Positions 52,388 to 61,396 are shown, numbered from the stretch's first letter. The stretch: 64,000 bases of DNA from CAZQFV01 sp964613665 (GCA_964613665.1 CAZTIG010000003.1:98672-162671), one strand, 5' to 3'. Notes: generated by a model from the letters alone, not told the origin. Numbers and translations are program-made.

Positions 52388-52812
52388 TCAGCGGCGGTCC
52401 CGGGCACAGCGAAAGCCCACGGCGATGTCCTTCCACTGCGGCACCAGCGCGCTGCGGTAGCGGACGTGGCAGCAGGAAGCCCCGCTGTGCCAGCCACCGC
52501 CGCGCACCACGCGCAAGCGGCCGCGCTCGGGTCCCTGAGGATTGCGGTCAGGGCTGACCCTGTAGTAGTCCTCGCCGTAATAGTCGGCCACCCACTCCAC
52601 GACGTTGCCGGCCATGTCGTGCAGCCCGAAGCCGGTGGCCGGGCAGCCGCCCACGGCCACCGGGGTCCCCACCTTCGACCCGGAGTAGTTCGTCTTGCCG
52701 GGGTCCGGCTCGTCACCCCACGGGAGAATCGCTCCCACCAGCCCACCACTTTCGAATCCACGCCCATCAGGAACTCGCCCGCCGGAACCAGGATCATCTC
52801 TGCATCCATCAT
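52388..52812 (-). pseudogene. Decayed formylglycine-generating-enzyme (SUMF1) gene
   Basis: The start is intact (MILVPAGEFLMGVDS, the usual N-terminus of the family). The frame then breaks, and a second frame continues with the C-terminal half: LPWGDEPDPGKTNYSG, GLHDMAGNVVEWVADYYG, RVVRGGGWHSGA and VGFRCARD. About 130-140 residues of the middle are missing at a point near 52745, and the two parts are out of frame. It is therefore a deletion pseudogene. Its ATG overlaps the stop of the M19 dipeptidase gene (ATGA), so it was once part of that operon. Confidence 0.82.
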
Positions 52813-53807
52813 CCCACCACCTCCGCGAGGACCCGCAGAAAGTTCTCCCCCAGCACCTTCTCCACCACCCGCTCGCTCAGCCCCCGCCGCAGCAGTGCCG
52901 CGGTCAGGCGGGGCAGATGGCTCACGTCGGGGATGTCCTGGAACTGCTCGGCCGGCCCACCGAAGCCAAAGCCGTCGAAATCGCTGCCCACGCCGACGTG
53001 GTCCTCCCCCGCCACCTGCAGCAGGTGGACGACGTGGTCCACCAGCCGCTCCAGGGAGGGGTTCTGCGGATCGATGAAGGAAGGCACGAAGGTCACGCCG
53101 ATGAGCCCGCCCTTGTCGGCCACCGCCCGCGCCTGCTCGTCGCTCAGGTTGCGGCGATGGTCGTGGACCGCGCGGGCATTGGCGTGCGAGGCGACGATCG
53201 GTGCCTGGCTGACCTGCAGGACGTCGCGCACCCCGGCGGGGGCCAGGTGGGCAATGTCCACCAGCATCCCCAGCCGGTTCATCTCCTGGACCGCCTCCAC
53301 CCCCAGGTTCGTCAGACCGCCGCCCGTGCGGGCCTCCCTGCCCCCATCGGCCAGGGCGTTGCGCCGGTTCCAGGTGAGCGTCAGCAGCCGCACTCCCAGC
53401 CTGTAGTACACCCGCAGCGCCGCCAGGTCGCCCTCCAGAGCCTCACCACCCTCGATCCCCAAAAGCGCCGCAACCTGGCCCTCCGCCTTGGCCCGGCGGA
53501 CGTCGGCGGCACAGGTGGCCAGGAAGATGCGCCCGGCATTTGCCTCTATCTCCTGATAGAACCGATCCAGGAGCTGCAGCGTGCGGCGGACGGCCTCCCC
53601 GGGCAGGTAGGCATCCTCCACGAAGAGAGCGAATAGCTGCGCCGTGACCCCGCCCTCCAGGAGGCGCGGCAGATCGACGTGTCCCTGGTTGGAGCGCTGG
53701 CCCAGGGAACGCTTCTGGTGCTCCAACTCCAGGATGGTGTCGCAGTGGCCGTCGCAGACAATGGCCCGACCGTGCAGAGCCAGGGCAGCACCGGACACAG
53801 GTTCCAC
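52809..53807 (-). CDS. M19-family membrane dipeptidase-like peptidase
   Basis: A 332-residue zinc dipeptidase of the renal-dipeptidase family. Metal-binding residues include DGHCDTI near the start, the bridging Glu in LLGIEGGEAL, DIAHLAP and the His in VASHANARAVHDHRRN. VGVGSDFDGF is the closing family motif. It hydrolyses dipeptides, some of them with D-residues. The GTG start follows GAGGAGG. It has no signal peptide, so the enzyme seems cytoplasmic. The stop overlaps the start of the decayed formylglycine-enzyme gene. Confidence 0.92.
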   Translation of the reverse strand: MEPVSGAALALHGRAIVCDGHCDTILELEHQKRSLGQRSNQGHVDLPRLLEGGVTAQLFALFVEDAYLPGEAVRRTLQLLDRFYQEIEANAGRIFLATCAADVRRAKAEGQVAALLGIEGGEALEGDLAALRVYYRLGVRLLTLTWNRRNALADGGREARTGGGLTNLGVEAVQEMNRLGMLVDIAHLAPAGVRDVLQVSQAPIVASHANARAVHDHRRNLSDEQARAVADKGGLIGVTFVPSFIDPQNPSLERLVDHVVHLLQVAGEDHVGVGSDFDGFGFGGPAEQFQDIPDVSHLPRLTAALLRRGLSERVVEKVLGENFLRVLAEVVG

Positions 53808-53871
53808 AGCAGCCTCCTCGCGATCTCGAAGACGGCAAGCGATCCAGCAAGGCGGGGCCGACGCGGGGACA

Positions 53872-54633
53872 CTACCTCCGCGCGTCCCGCTCCTGGGGCA
53901 CGCCGACGCCCCCGTGCCCCAGGACACGCCCGGCCAGCTCCGTCACCAGCGCGCGGGAGCGGGCCGGCCCGACCAGGCGCGCGGCAACCTGCAGCCCCGG
54001 GGTCAGGACCGGAGCGCGCGGCCCCGACGCCGCGTGGCCGTCGGAGGCCAGGCAGTGCACCATGTCGCGCCGCAGCAGGCGCCGGGCGGTCTGCTGGGCC
54101 GGGCGTCCGACCGCGCCCGTCAGGCTGCGCACCGTGATCTGGATGAGCAGGCCGCGCTCGACCAGCGGCACCAGCAGCTCGGGAGCTTCCTGCACGTAGG
54201 GATAGCGCTCGGCGTGGGCCAGGATCGGCCGCCACCCCTGCACTTGCAGCTCAAAGACCACCCGTTCCATGTACAGGGGCCGCTGCAGCATGGGCAGCTC
54301 CACCAGTATGTAGGGCCCTGCGGCCAGGGGAACGGCCCGCCCTGACTGCAGCCGCTGCGGCAGGTCCATGTCCAGCACGACCTCCATCCCCGGGTAGAGT
54401 GCCAGCGGCAGCCCGGCACGCCGGATCTCCTCCTCCAGCGCGCCGACCTGCGCCCGCAGGACGGACCCGGCATCCGGACCGGGGTGCTGCTCCAGCCAGG
54501 GGCCTTCGTGCGGGGTCACGATGACGGCCTGCACGCCGTCCTGGTAGGCGGCGCGGGCCATGGCGATGCTATCCGCGAGCGTCGCCGGGCCGTCGTCCGC
54601 CCCGGGGAGCAGGTGGCAGTGCAGATCGATCAA
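53872..54633 (-). CDS. CpsB/CapC-type PHP tyrosine phosphatase
   Basis: A 253-residue metal-dependent phosphatase of the PHP superfamily used in capsule and exopolysaccharide control. Metal ligands lie in IDLHCHLLPGADDGP, VTPHEGPWLE, LAHAERYPYV and LASDGHAAS. It should remove phosphate from tyrosines of the partner BY-kinase. It starts with TTG overlapping the stop of that partner gene (TTGA), with GGAGG upstream, so the two are tightly coupled. The partner has lost its P-loop, so the usual kinase/phosphatase cycle may not operate. Confidence 0.9.
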   Translation of the reverse strand: MIDLHCHLLPGADDGPATLADSIAMARAAYQDGVQAVIVTPHEGPWLEQHPGPDAGSVLRAQVGALEEEIRRAGLPLALYPGMEVVLDMDLPQRLQSGRAVPLAAGPYILVELPMLQRPLYMERVVFELQVQGWRPILAHAERYPYVQEAPELLVPLVERGLLIQITVRSLTGAVGRPAQQTARRLLRRDMVHCLASDGHAASGPRAPVLTPGLQVAARLVGPARSRALVTELAGRVLGHGGVGVPQERDARR

Positions 54634-55883
54634 CGGGCCCTCCTGTCGTTCCACAGCACCAGTCCCAGGACACGGGCCCCGGCTCCCTGCAGCGCCTGCA
54701 GGACACGGCGGACGTGGCGGGCGTGGGCCCGGCCGGCCGGCGCGGCCAGCAGCACGGCATCGGCCCGGGCCGCCAGCAGGACACCCTCCGGGACCGCCTG
54801 CGGATCGGGCATGCGCAGGAGCAGATCGCGACCCGGCCCGGTGAGCCCGGCCATGGCCCGGGCGAAGCGGTGCAGTACGATGGCCTGGGCCGCCGCCGGG
54901 AGGGGTCCCCCGGCCGGAAGCAGGGCCAGGCCGGCCTGCGGTGTCTGCACGGGGGCCGGCAGCGCCGCCCCTTCCTGGCGCAGTGCCGCCAGGCCGGGGC
55001 CCGCCGGCAGGCCGAAGAGGTCGTGCAGCGCCGGCTGCTCCAGGTCCGCATCGACCAGCACGACCGGGAGGCCCTCCCGGGCCATGGCTGCTGCCAGACC
55101 GGCCGGCAGGGTCGGCGGGAGGCCCCGCGGGCACGCCGCCACCAGCGCCAGGCTGTGCCACGGCTCCGCGGCGCCCAGGCGCAGGCAGGTGTGCAGCCGG
55201 TGGTAGGCCGCCGCGACTTGGCCATCGGCATCCGCCAACGGAGCCACCTCGTCGGCTGCAGCGGGCACCAGGACAGGCCAGGCGGCAATCCCCAGGCGGG
55301 CGGCGACGCGCGCCGGGCCGTCCAGCGTATCGTCGATCCAATCCCACCCAAAGGCCAGCGGAAAGCCCAGGATCAGCCCCAGGACTGCGCCGGCCAGGGT
55401 GTTCACCTTGTAGCGCGGGCTGACCGGCGCGGCCGGCACTTCCACCGGCGCCAGCCGCTGCACGTACAGGCGGTCGACACCACCCCGCGGCGGGTTCTCC
55501 TCCACCCACTGCTGCAGCCGCGCGGCCAGGGCCTCGGCCAGGTGGGCCGCCTCCTGGGGAGCGGCGTCGTCGACCTCGACGACGATGCGGCCCTCCTCGG
55601 GAACGAGCTGCACGTACATTCGCTCCGCGAGGTCGTCGGGGATGTCGGCCTCGGTCCTGGGAAAGGAGAGTAGAACGGCGCGGTAGGAGCGCATGCGCGC
55701 TTCCAGGAACATGTTCAACCCATAGTCGGCCCGGCTGGGCAGGACGACGACCTCGGCGTGGGCGCGGTAGAGCGGCGTCTGGGCCAGGCTGTAGAGCAGT
55801 GCGCTGATCGCCCCCAGCACGGCCAGCACGGCGACGACCCACCAACGCCTCCGCAGCACCTGCCACACTTCGTGAGCGGACAT
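54630..55883 (-). CDS. Wzz/BY-kinase-like chain-length protein with degenerate P-loop
   Basis: A 417-residue membrane protein. The first half is a Wzz chain-length domain: a membrane helix (about 17-35), an outside domain, and a second helix near 164-182 after the Pro-rich VEVPAAPVSPRYK. The second half has the fold of a BY-kinase, with Walker A' VVLVDADLEQPALHDLFGL. The P-loop, however, reads ACPRGLPPTLPAGL with no GK(S/T), and no tyrosine cluster ends the chain. It is probably a chain-length regulator without kinase activity. AGGAGGTCGGT precedes the ATG. Confidence 0.85.
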   Translation of the reverse strand: MSAHEVWQVLRRRWWVVAVLAVLGAISALLYSLAQTPLYRAHAEVVVLPSRADYGLNMFLEARMRSYRAVLLSFPRTEADIPDDLAERMYVQLVPEEGRIVVEVDDAAPQEAAHLAEALAARLQQWVEENPPRGGVDRLYVQRLAPVEVPAAPVSPRYKVNTLAGAVLGLILGFPLAFGWDWIDDTLDGPARVAARLGIAAWPVLVPAAADEVAPLADADGQVAAAYHRLHTCLRLGAAEPWHSLALVAACPRGLPPTLPAGLAAAMAREGLPVVLVDADLEQPALHDLFGLPAGPGLAALRQEGAALPAPVQTPQAGLALLPAGGPLPAAAQAIVLHRFARAMAGLTGPGRDLLLRMPDPQAVPEGVLLAARADAVLLAAPAGRAHARHVRRVLQALQGAGARVLGLVLWNDRRAR

Positions 55884-55940
55884 ACCGACCTCCTGTGTCG
55901 CGGAGGACAAGCGAAGAGCAGCCGGTGAGCCTGTCGCTCA

Positions 55941-57032
55941 TCACTCGCCACTGGCCGCTTGCCCCTGCACAACTGCCCCGATCCGCTCCCGGAACCGCGC
56001 CGCGTCGAACTGCTCGGCATGCCGGCGGATCGTCCACGGGTCATAGTCCTCGTCGCGGAATGCGGCCAGCACCTCGGCCAGGTCGGCCGCTTCCTGGCGG
56101 TGGAAGAAAAGGCCGCTCAGCCCAGGAGCAACAGTCTCCAGGGCACCTCCGGCGCCATAGGCCAGCACCGGCCGGCCGCAGGCCATGGCTTCGACCGGGG
56201 CGATGCCGAAATCCTCCTCGCTGGGAAAGAGATACGCGCGGCAGCCGGCATAGAGCTGCCGCAGGCGTTCTTCCGACACGCGCCCGACGAACTGCACCGA
56301 CGGGCCGGCCAGGGCCTGCAGGCGTGGCCGGCCGCGTCCCTGCCCAAAGACAACCAGCGGCAGCCCCAGCTCGCTACAGGCGGCGACGGCCACGTCGAAG
56401 CGCTTGTGCGGCACCAGCCGGCCGCCGGTCAGGAAGTAGCTGCCCCGTCCCGCGGCCACGGCGAAGGAGGAGACGTCCACCGGCGGGTGGATCACCGTGC
56501 TGTCGCGGCCGTAGAAGCGGGCGATCCGCCCGGCCACGCTGCGCGAGTTGGCGATGAAGGCATCGACCCGGGCGTTCGCGGCCAGGTCCCAGCGCCGCAG
56601 GCGCGCCAGCACAGGGGCCAGCACGGCCCGCGCCGGCCGGCCGATGCGCTCGTGCTCCAGGTAGGCCGCGGTGTTCCAGAGGAAGCGGGCCGGGTTGTGG
56701 CAGTAGCAGATGTGCCGGGCTCCCGCGGCGGGCACGACCCCCTTGGCAAAGGCACTGCTCGAGCTCAGGACCAGGTCGTACCCGCGCATGTCGAAGGAGG
56801 CGAAAGCCCGCGGATAGAGGGCCAGGTAGAGCCGCGCCAGCGCCGCCCGCCGGGGCAGGCGCTGCAGGAACGAGGTGCGGATGTCCCACGTGCGGTAGAA
56901 TGCCGGCATGGCCGCGGCATCGTAGAGCGATGTGTAGACCGGCGCGTCGGGATAGAGACCGTGCAGCGCCTCCAGCACCCGCTCGGCGCCGCCATGTTGG
57001 TTGAGATAGTCGTGGACCAGGGCCATGCCCAT
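55941..57032 (-). CDS. Family 4 glycosyltransferase
   Basis: A 363-residue GT-B glycosyltransferase of the exopolysaccharide group. MALVHDYLNQHGGAERVLEA is the acceptor-side opening (glycine-rich loop). YFLTGGRLVPHKRFDVAVAA begins the donor domain, and FPSEEDFGIAPVEAMACGRPVLAYGAGG is the EX7E-type nucleotide-sugar site, so it should retain configuration. It opens the exopolysaccharide set with the Wzz-like and CpsB-like genes. The ATG at 57032 is favoured by GGAGAGG upstream; an earlier ATG (57050) would be nearly leaderless. Confidence 0.9.
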   Translation of the reverse strand: MGMALVHDYLNQHGGAERVLEALHGLYPDAPVYTSLYDAAAMPAFYRTWDIRTSFLQRLPRRAALARLYLALYPRAFASFDMRGYDLVLSSSSAFAKGVVPAAGARHICYCHNPARFLWNTAAYLEHERIGRPARAVLAPVLARLRRWDLAANARVDAFIANSRSVAGRIARFYGRDSTVIHPPVDVSSFAVAAGRGSYFLTGGRLVPHKRFDVAVAACSELGLPLVVFGQGRGRPRLQALAGPSVQFVGRVSEERLRQLYAGCRAYLFPSEEDFGIAPVEAMACGRPVLAYGAGGALETVAPGLSGLFFHRQEAADLAEVLAAFRDEDYDPWTIRRHAEQFDAARFRERIGAVVQGQAASGE

Positions 57033-57061
57033 CAGGCCTCTCCGTCGCATCCGGCGGCCGT

Positions 57062-57091
57062 ATTATAGCACGAGGAGGGCCGTTCCGGCAA
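57062..57091 (-). promoter_or_regulatory. Promoter of the exopolysaccharide genes
   Basis: On the minus strand: TTGCCG, 18 bp, TATAAT preceded by TGC. Predicted start near 57055, leader about 23 nt to the ATG at 57032. Confidence 0.6.
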
Positions 57092-57129
57092 AAGCCGGGC
57101 ACGCGCCTCGGCCCCGGTCCGACGTCGAT

Positions 57130-57158
57130 TTGCATTCTCGGCGCATCCGTGGTATAAT
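57130..57158 (+). promoter_or_regulatory. Promoter of a short non-coding transcript
   Basis: TTGCAT, 17 bp, consensus TATAAT preceded by CGTGG. Predicted start near 57165, followed within 75 bases by a strong terminator and no reading frame. Confidence 0.7.
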
Positions 57159-57164
57159 AGCAGC

Positions 57165-57239
57165 ACTCCCTTCCCTAATGCCCCTGGTGGGCGGTGCAGC
57201 TCTTAGGGGGGCTCGCCGCCCGCCAGGGGGAGTTTTTTT
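57165..57239 (+). ncRNA. Candidate small RNA of about 75 nt
   Basis: A consensus promoter and a textbook terminator enclose only about 75 nt without a coding frame, and the next gene has its own promoter further on. The transcript would be a short 5' tail (CACTCCCTTCCCTAATG) and one long hairpin with a 21-nt G-rich loop. No known RNA family is recognised. Confidence 0.6.
57181..57239 (+). terminator. Strong Rho-independent terminator
   Basis: A 14 bp stem (CCCCTGGTGGGCGG against CCGCCCGCCAGGGG, with one G-U pair) and seven consecutive T. It ends the candidate small RNA. Confidence 0.85.
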
Positions 57240-57255
57240 GCCACAAGGGCCCGAC

Positions 57256-57284
57256 TTGCCCGCCTGGTCCCGCTGTGCTACAAT
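57256..57284 (+). promoter_or_regulatory. Promoter of the M16C peptidase gene
   Basis: TTGCCC, 17 bp, TACAAT preceded by TGTGC. Predicted start near 57291, leader about 73 nt. Confidence 0.65.
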
Positions 57285-57363
57285 GTGGCTCCGCAGCGCA
57301 CCTGGCCGCGCTGCTTCCCTGGCGGCAGTCCTTCCCACGGCGCCGCGTCGGCGATTGGAGCGC

Positions 57364-60279
57364 ATGATGACCCAGGAACACGGTTTCGAGTTGCTGCGCG
57401 AGCAGACCATCCCCGAGGTCAACGCCCATGCCCGGCTGTACCGCCACTCCCGGACGGGCGCCCACCTGCTGGCCTTGGCCAACGACGACGAGAACAAGAC
57501 CTTTTCCGTAGCCTTCCGCACCCGGCCTACCGACCATACGGGCGTCCCGCACATCATCGAGCACGCCGTGCTCTGCGGTTCGCACAAGTACCCGGTCAAG
57601 GAGCCCTTTGTCGAGCTGATGAAGGGCTCGCTGGCGACCTACCTGAACGCCGGCACCAGCCTGGACAGCACCCACTATCCCGTCGCCAGCCAGAACCTGG
57701 AAGACTTCTTCAACCTGGTCGACGTCTACCTGGACGCCGTGCTCCATCCCCTCCTGACCCGCCAGACGTTCGACCAGGAGGCGTGGCACTATGAGCTGGA
57801 GGACGTGGGCGGCCCCCTGGCCTACCGCGGGGTCGTCTTCAATGAGATGAAGGGGAACTATTCCACGCCAGAGGTCATCCTGCTGCTGGAGACACTCCGC
57901 GCCCTCTTCCCCGATACGGAGTACGGCTACGACGTCGGCGGCGACCCTGAGCGCATCCCCGATCTGACATACGAGCAGTTCCATTCCTTCTACGCCACCC
58001 ACTACCATCCCGCCAACGCCCTCTTCTTCCTCCACGGCGACCTGCCCATCGCCGCCGGCCTGGAGCGCATCGACCGGGCCCTGGCCGGTTTCGGACCGGG
58101 ACCGGCCGCGCCGCCGCCCGCACTGCAGCCGCCCTTTGCCGCACCGCGCGCCATCACGGCGCCCTACCCGGTCGGCGGCGAGGAGGACAACAAGGCCTAT
58201 GTGACAGTGACCTGGGTGACGGTGGAAGACGCCGAACCGGTCGACGTGCTGACCTCCGCCGTCCTCTCCTACGCGCTGATCGGCTCCCCGGCCTCCCCGC
58301 TGCGCAAGGCGCTCATCGACTCGGGCCTGGGGGAGGACCTGGCCCTGCTGCCGAACTGGTTCGCCACGCGCCAGTTGCTCTTCTCGGCCGGCCTGAAAGG
58401 CGTCAACCTGCAGGACACGGGCCGGGTCGAACCGCTCATCCAGCGGACGCTGGAGACACTGGCGCGCGAGGGACTGGAGCCGGAGATGGTCGAAGCCGCC
58501 CTCAACACCGTCGAGTTTGCCCTGCGCGAGAACAGCGGTTCCGAGGGCCAACCCGGCATCAGCCTCTTCGAGCGCGCCGCGGCCAGCTGGCTGCACGGCG
58601 GTGACCCCTTCGCCGCCCTGGCCTTTGCCGCGCCTCTCGCTCGGCTCAAGGACCGCCTGGCCGCCGACCCACGCCACCTGGCCCGGCTGATCCAGGCCTG
58701 GCTGCTGGACAACCCCCACCGCCTGACGGTGCTCCTGGAACCCGACCCGCTGCTGCAGCAGCGCCGGGAGGCCACCGAGCAGACCCGTCTGGCGGCGGCC
58801 GGCGCGGCCATGACCGCGGCCGAGCGGCAGGCCGTGGTCGAGAACACGCGGACCCTGCGGCGCCTCCAGGAGACGCCCAACAGCCCGGAAGCCCTGGCCA
58901 CGCTGCCCGTGCTGCGCCGCTCCGACCTGGACCCCCGGAACCGGCCCATCCCGTCGGAGGTGGGGACAGAGTCCGGCAGCCGCGTCCTCTACCATGCCCT
59001 GCCCACCAACGGCATCGTCTACCTCGACGTGGGATTGGACCTGCGCGCGCTGTCGCAGGAAGATCTGCCGTACGCTACCGTCCTGGGCCGGGTGCTGCTG
59101 GAAATGGGAACGGCCCGGGAGGATTTCGTTCGACTGTCCCAGCGCATCGACCGGACCACCGGCGGGATCGAGCCCATGGTGCTGGCCAGCGCGGCGCGCG
59201 GCACCGAAGGCCCGGCATGGCTCCTGCTGCGCGGCAAGGCCATGGCCGATCGGGGCCCGGCGCTGCTGGAGATCCTGCGCGACGTGCTGCTGACGGTGCG
59301 TCTGGACAACCCCGAGCGCTTCCGGCAGATCGTGGGCGAAGAAAAAGCCCGCCGCGAGGCCGGTCTCCTGCCGCTCGGCGCCCGCCTGGCCAACATGCGC
59401 CTGAGCGCGCACTTTGGCCAGGCCGGGTGGGTCAGCGACACCATCGGGGGACTCGGCGGGCTCTTCGCCGTGCGGCGGCTGGCTCAGGAGGCCGAGCAGG
59501 ACTGGCCGTCCGTCCTGGCGCGGCTGGAGGCGATGCGCGCCAAACTGGTCAACCGCGCGGCGATGCTCGTGAACGTCACCCTGGAGCCGGCGCTGTGGGC
59601 GGGCCTACGGCCGGCACTGACCTCCTTCCTGGCCGATTTGCCGGCCAACGCCTTCTCCACGACACCCTGGTCCCGCCCGACCCTGCCGGCCGGGGAGGGT
59701 TTTGCCGTGCCGTCGGCGGTGAACTATGTCGGCAAGGGCGCCGCCCTCTACGCCTTGGGCTACACGTTGGATGGCTCGATCCTGGCGATCAGCAAGTACC
59801 TGAACACGACCTGGCTGTGGGACAAGGTCCGCGCCCAGGGCGGGGCCTACGGCGGCATGGCCGCCTTCAGCCACCTCTCCGGCATGTTCAGCTACCTGTC
59901 GTACCGCGATCCCAACCTGCTGGAGACGATCGCCAACTATGACGGCAGCGCCGACTTCCTGCGGCAGCTCGACCTGAGCGAGGCAGAGCTCACCAAGAGC
60001 ATCATCGGCGGGATCGGCGACATGGACGTCCACATGCTCCCGGCGGCCAAGGGCCTGGCCTCGCTGGCACGCTATCTGACCGGCGACACGGACGAGCACC
60101 GCCAGCGGCTGCGCGACGAGCTGCTTTCCACCACGGTCGATGACTTCCGGCGGTTCGCCGAGGTGCTCGACGCCGTGCGGCAGGAGGGGCACGTGGTCAT
60201 CCTGGGGGCCGAGGAAGCCCTGCGCGCCGCCAACGAGCAGCGCGGTGGGGACTGGCTGCAGGTGTCACGGGCCCTGTGA
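57364..60279 (+). CDS. M16C-family (PreP-like) metallopeptidase
   Basis: A 971-residue peptidase, the full length of the presequence-protease group. The inverted zinc motif HIIEH lies at residues 63-67 and the third ligand is Glu161 (FNEMKGNYS). LNAGTSLDSTHYPVASQN is the usual chamber wall strand. The two halves (about 1-480 and 520-971) enclose peptides; the second has lost the zinc site, as in the family. It degrades unfolded peptides in the cytoplasm. The ATG at 57364 follows GGAG; a Met at the next codon is equally possible. Confidence 0.95.
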   Translation: MMTQEHGFELLREQTIPEVNAHARLYRHSRTGAHLLALANDDENKTFSVAFRTRPTDHTGVPHIIEHAVLCGSHKYPVKEPFVELMKGSLATYLNAGTSLDSTHYPVASQNLEDFFNLVDVYLDAVLHPLLTRQTFDQEAWHYELEDVGGPLAYRGVVFNEMKGNYSTPEVILLLETLRALFPDTEYGYDVGGDPERIPDLTYEQFHSFYATHYHPANALFFLHGDLPIAAGLERIDRALAGFGPGPAAPPPALQPPFAAPRAITAPYPVGGEEDNKAYVTVTWVTVEDAEPVDVLTSAVLSYALIGSPASPLRKALIDSGLGEDLALLPNWFATRQLLFSAGLKGVNLQDTGRVEPLIQRTLETLAREGLEPEMVEAALNTVEFALRENSGSEGQPGISLFERAAASWLHGGDPFAALAFAAPLARLKDRLAADPRHLARLIQAWLLDNPHRLTVLLEPDPLLQQRREATEQTRLAAAGAAMTAAERQAVVENTRTLRRLQETPNSPEALATLPVLRRSDLDPRNRPIPSEVGTESGSRVLYHALPTNGIVYLDVGLDLRALSQEDLPYATVLGRVLLEMGTAREDFVRLSQRIDRTTGGIEPMVLASAARGTEGPAWLLLRGKAMADRGPALLEILRDVLLTVRLDNPERFRQIVGEEKARREAGLLPLGARLANMRLSAHFGQAGWVSDTIGGLGGLFAVRRLAQEAEQDWPSVLARLEAMRAKLVNRAAMLVNVTLEPALWAGLRPALTSFLADLPANAFSTTPWSRPTLPAGEGFAVPSAVNYVGKGAALYALGYTLDGSILAISKYLNTTWLWDKVRAQGGAYGGMAAFSHLSGMFSYLSYRDPNLLETIANYDGSADFLRQLDLSEAELTKSIIGGIGDMDVHMLPAAKGLASLARYLTGDTDEHRQRLRDELLSTTVDDFRRFAEVLDAVRQEGHVVILGAEEALRAANEQRGGDWLQVSRAL

Positions 60280-60325
60280 GCGCCGGCTTCGTGTCTTCTT
60301 GCCTTCGCGGTGTATGAGATGACTT

Positions 60326-61396
60326 CTAGCCCCCCCCACCACCGCGGAGGCGGTCCAGGTACTCCCGCACGCGCTCCCACCAGACGGTCCCCCAGGCCGG
60401 CGCGGGAGGGAGAACTTCCAAGGCGCGCAGCGCGCCGACGATGGCCCGGGCATACTGCCGGGCCCCTTCCTGGTTGGGATGCCCCACCGAGGCCAGCAGG
60501 CTGAAGGTGTCCTCGCCGCAGCCGCGCTCCTGGCACAGCTGCTGGCGCAGCGCTGCCAGCGGGTCCAACGCTGTGACCTGCGGACTCAGTCCCCACAGCC
60601 AGGACCTGGGCGCACAGATGCAGTTCTCCGGGGCAAAGGGCACGTGCGCGTAGGCGATGCGCGGAGGACCTTCCATCTGCGCGTTCACCTCGTCCACGGC
60701 TGTAGCCAGCGCCGCCGCAGAGGCCTCGGCCCACACCCTGGAGAGCTCGCTGAGCCTCTGCAGGGCGAGCCCCCCTACCAGGGCAGCGAGCGGCAGGATC
60801 ACCACCACCGCGTACAGCCAGGGCACGGTCCGCAGCACATCCGAGGCGGAGGAAAAGACCGGATAGTAGCCGGTGACGACCACCCTGGCGTTGGGCAGAT
60901 GGCGGGCGATTCGCTCCAGCAGTCCACGCATGCGCTCGTGGCACGCCCGGGCCGCGTCCTGCCGCAGGTCATCGCTGTTGGTGAGCGGGTGCAGGAGCTT
61001 GCTGAAGGGGTCGCTCGGGCCCGGGCCAGGTGAGCTGTCGGGGTTGATGCCTCCGTCGACCAGGACCAGATCGATGCTTTCGGGAGGTGTGGTGCTGTCT
61101 TGCAGCAGCGCATTGAGCTGGGCGTGCACGCTGGGGAGCGCCCGCGGCAGCTCCCCCAGCACCGAGCCGATCCCGTAGATGTCACGGGGAACAGCCCCCC
61201 CCGCGTCGAAGCGATCGTTCTGGTGGCCGATGCAGGCCCCCGAGTGGGCGTAGCGCTGGGCCAGCACGGCTGGCCGGCGCAGCTCCTGCTCGATCCGCTG
61301 CCGGACCAGCTCCGAGAACCTGTCCTCCTCGCGCAACCCCTGGCCCCACTGGATCGAATCACCCAGAACGGCGATTCGGAACGCCTCCTCGGGCAT
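60326..61396 (-). CDS. SGNH/GDSL-type hydrolase with an internal membrane segment
   Basis: A 356-residue probable esterase. Block I reads VLGDSIQWGQG (nucleophile Ser14), the oxyanion region DGGIN (about 114-118) and the late SVGHPNQEGA (His306) complete an SGNH-type active site. There is no signal peptide. A strongly hydrophobic stretch (about 193-212) stands between the last two blocks, odd for a soluble fold, so topology is unclear. AGGAGGTTACT precedes the ATG. It is divergent from the FHA-regulator unit. Confidence 0.75.
   Translation of the reverse strand: MPEEAFRIAVLGDSIQWGQGLREEDRFSELVRQRIEQELRRPAVLAQRYAHSGACIGHQNDRFDAGGAVPRDIYGIGSVLGELPRALPSVHAQLNALLQDSTTPPESIDLVLVDGGINPDSSPGPGPSDPFSKLLHPLTNSDDLRQDAARACHERMRGLLERIARHLPNARVVVTGYYPVFSSASDVLRTVPWLYAVVVILPLAALVGGLALQRLSELSRVWAEASAAALATAVDEVNAQMEGPPRIAYAHVPFAPENCICAPRSWLWGLSPQVTALDPLAALRQQLCQERGCGEDTFSLLASVGHPNQEGARQYARAIVGALRALEVLPPAPAWGTVWWERVREYLDRLRGGGGG

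Noticed and set aside
53872..56037. Very long minus-strand frame extending the CpsB-type gene by about 470 codons
   Set aside because: The upstream part is a shadow of the Wzz-like gene in another frame. The TTG at 54633 has a good ribosome site and begins the family fold.
57181..57239. Attenuator of the M16C peptidase gene
   Set aside because: A separate promoter with good spacing lies between the terminator and the gene, so a stand-alone short transcript explains the arrangement better. Attenuation is not fully excluded.
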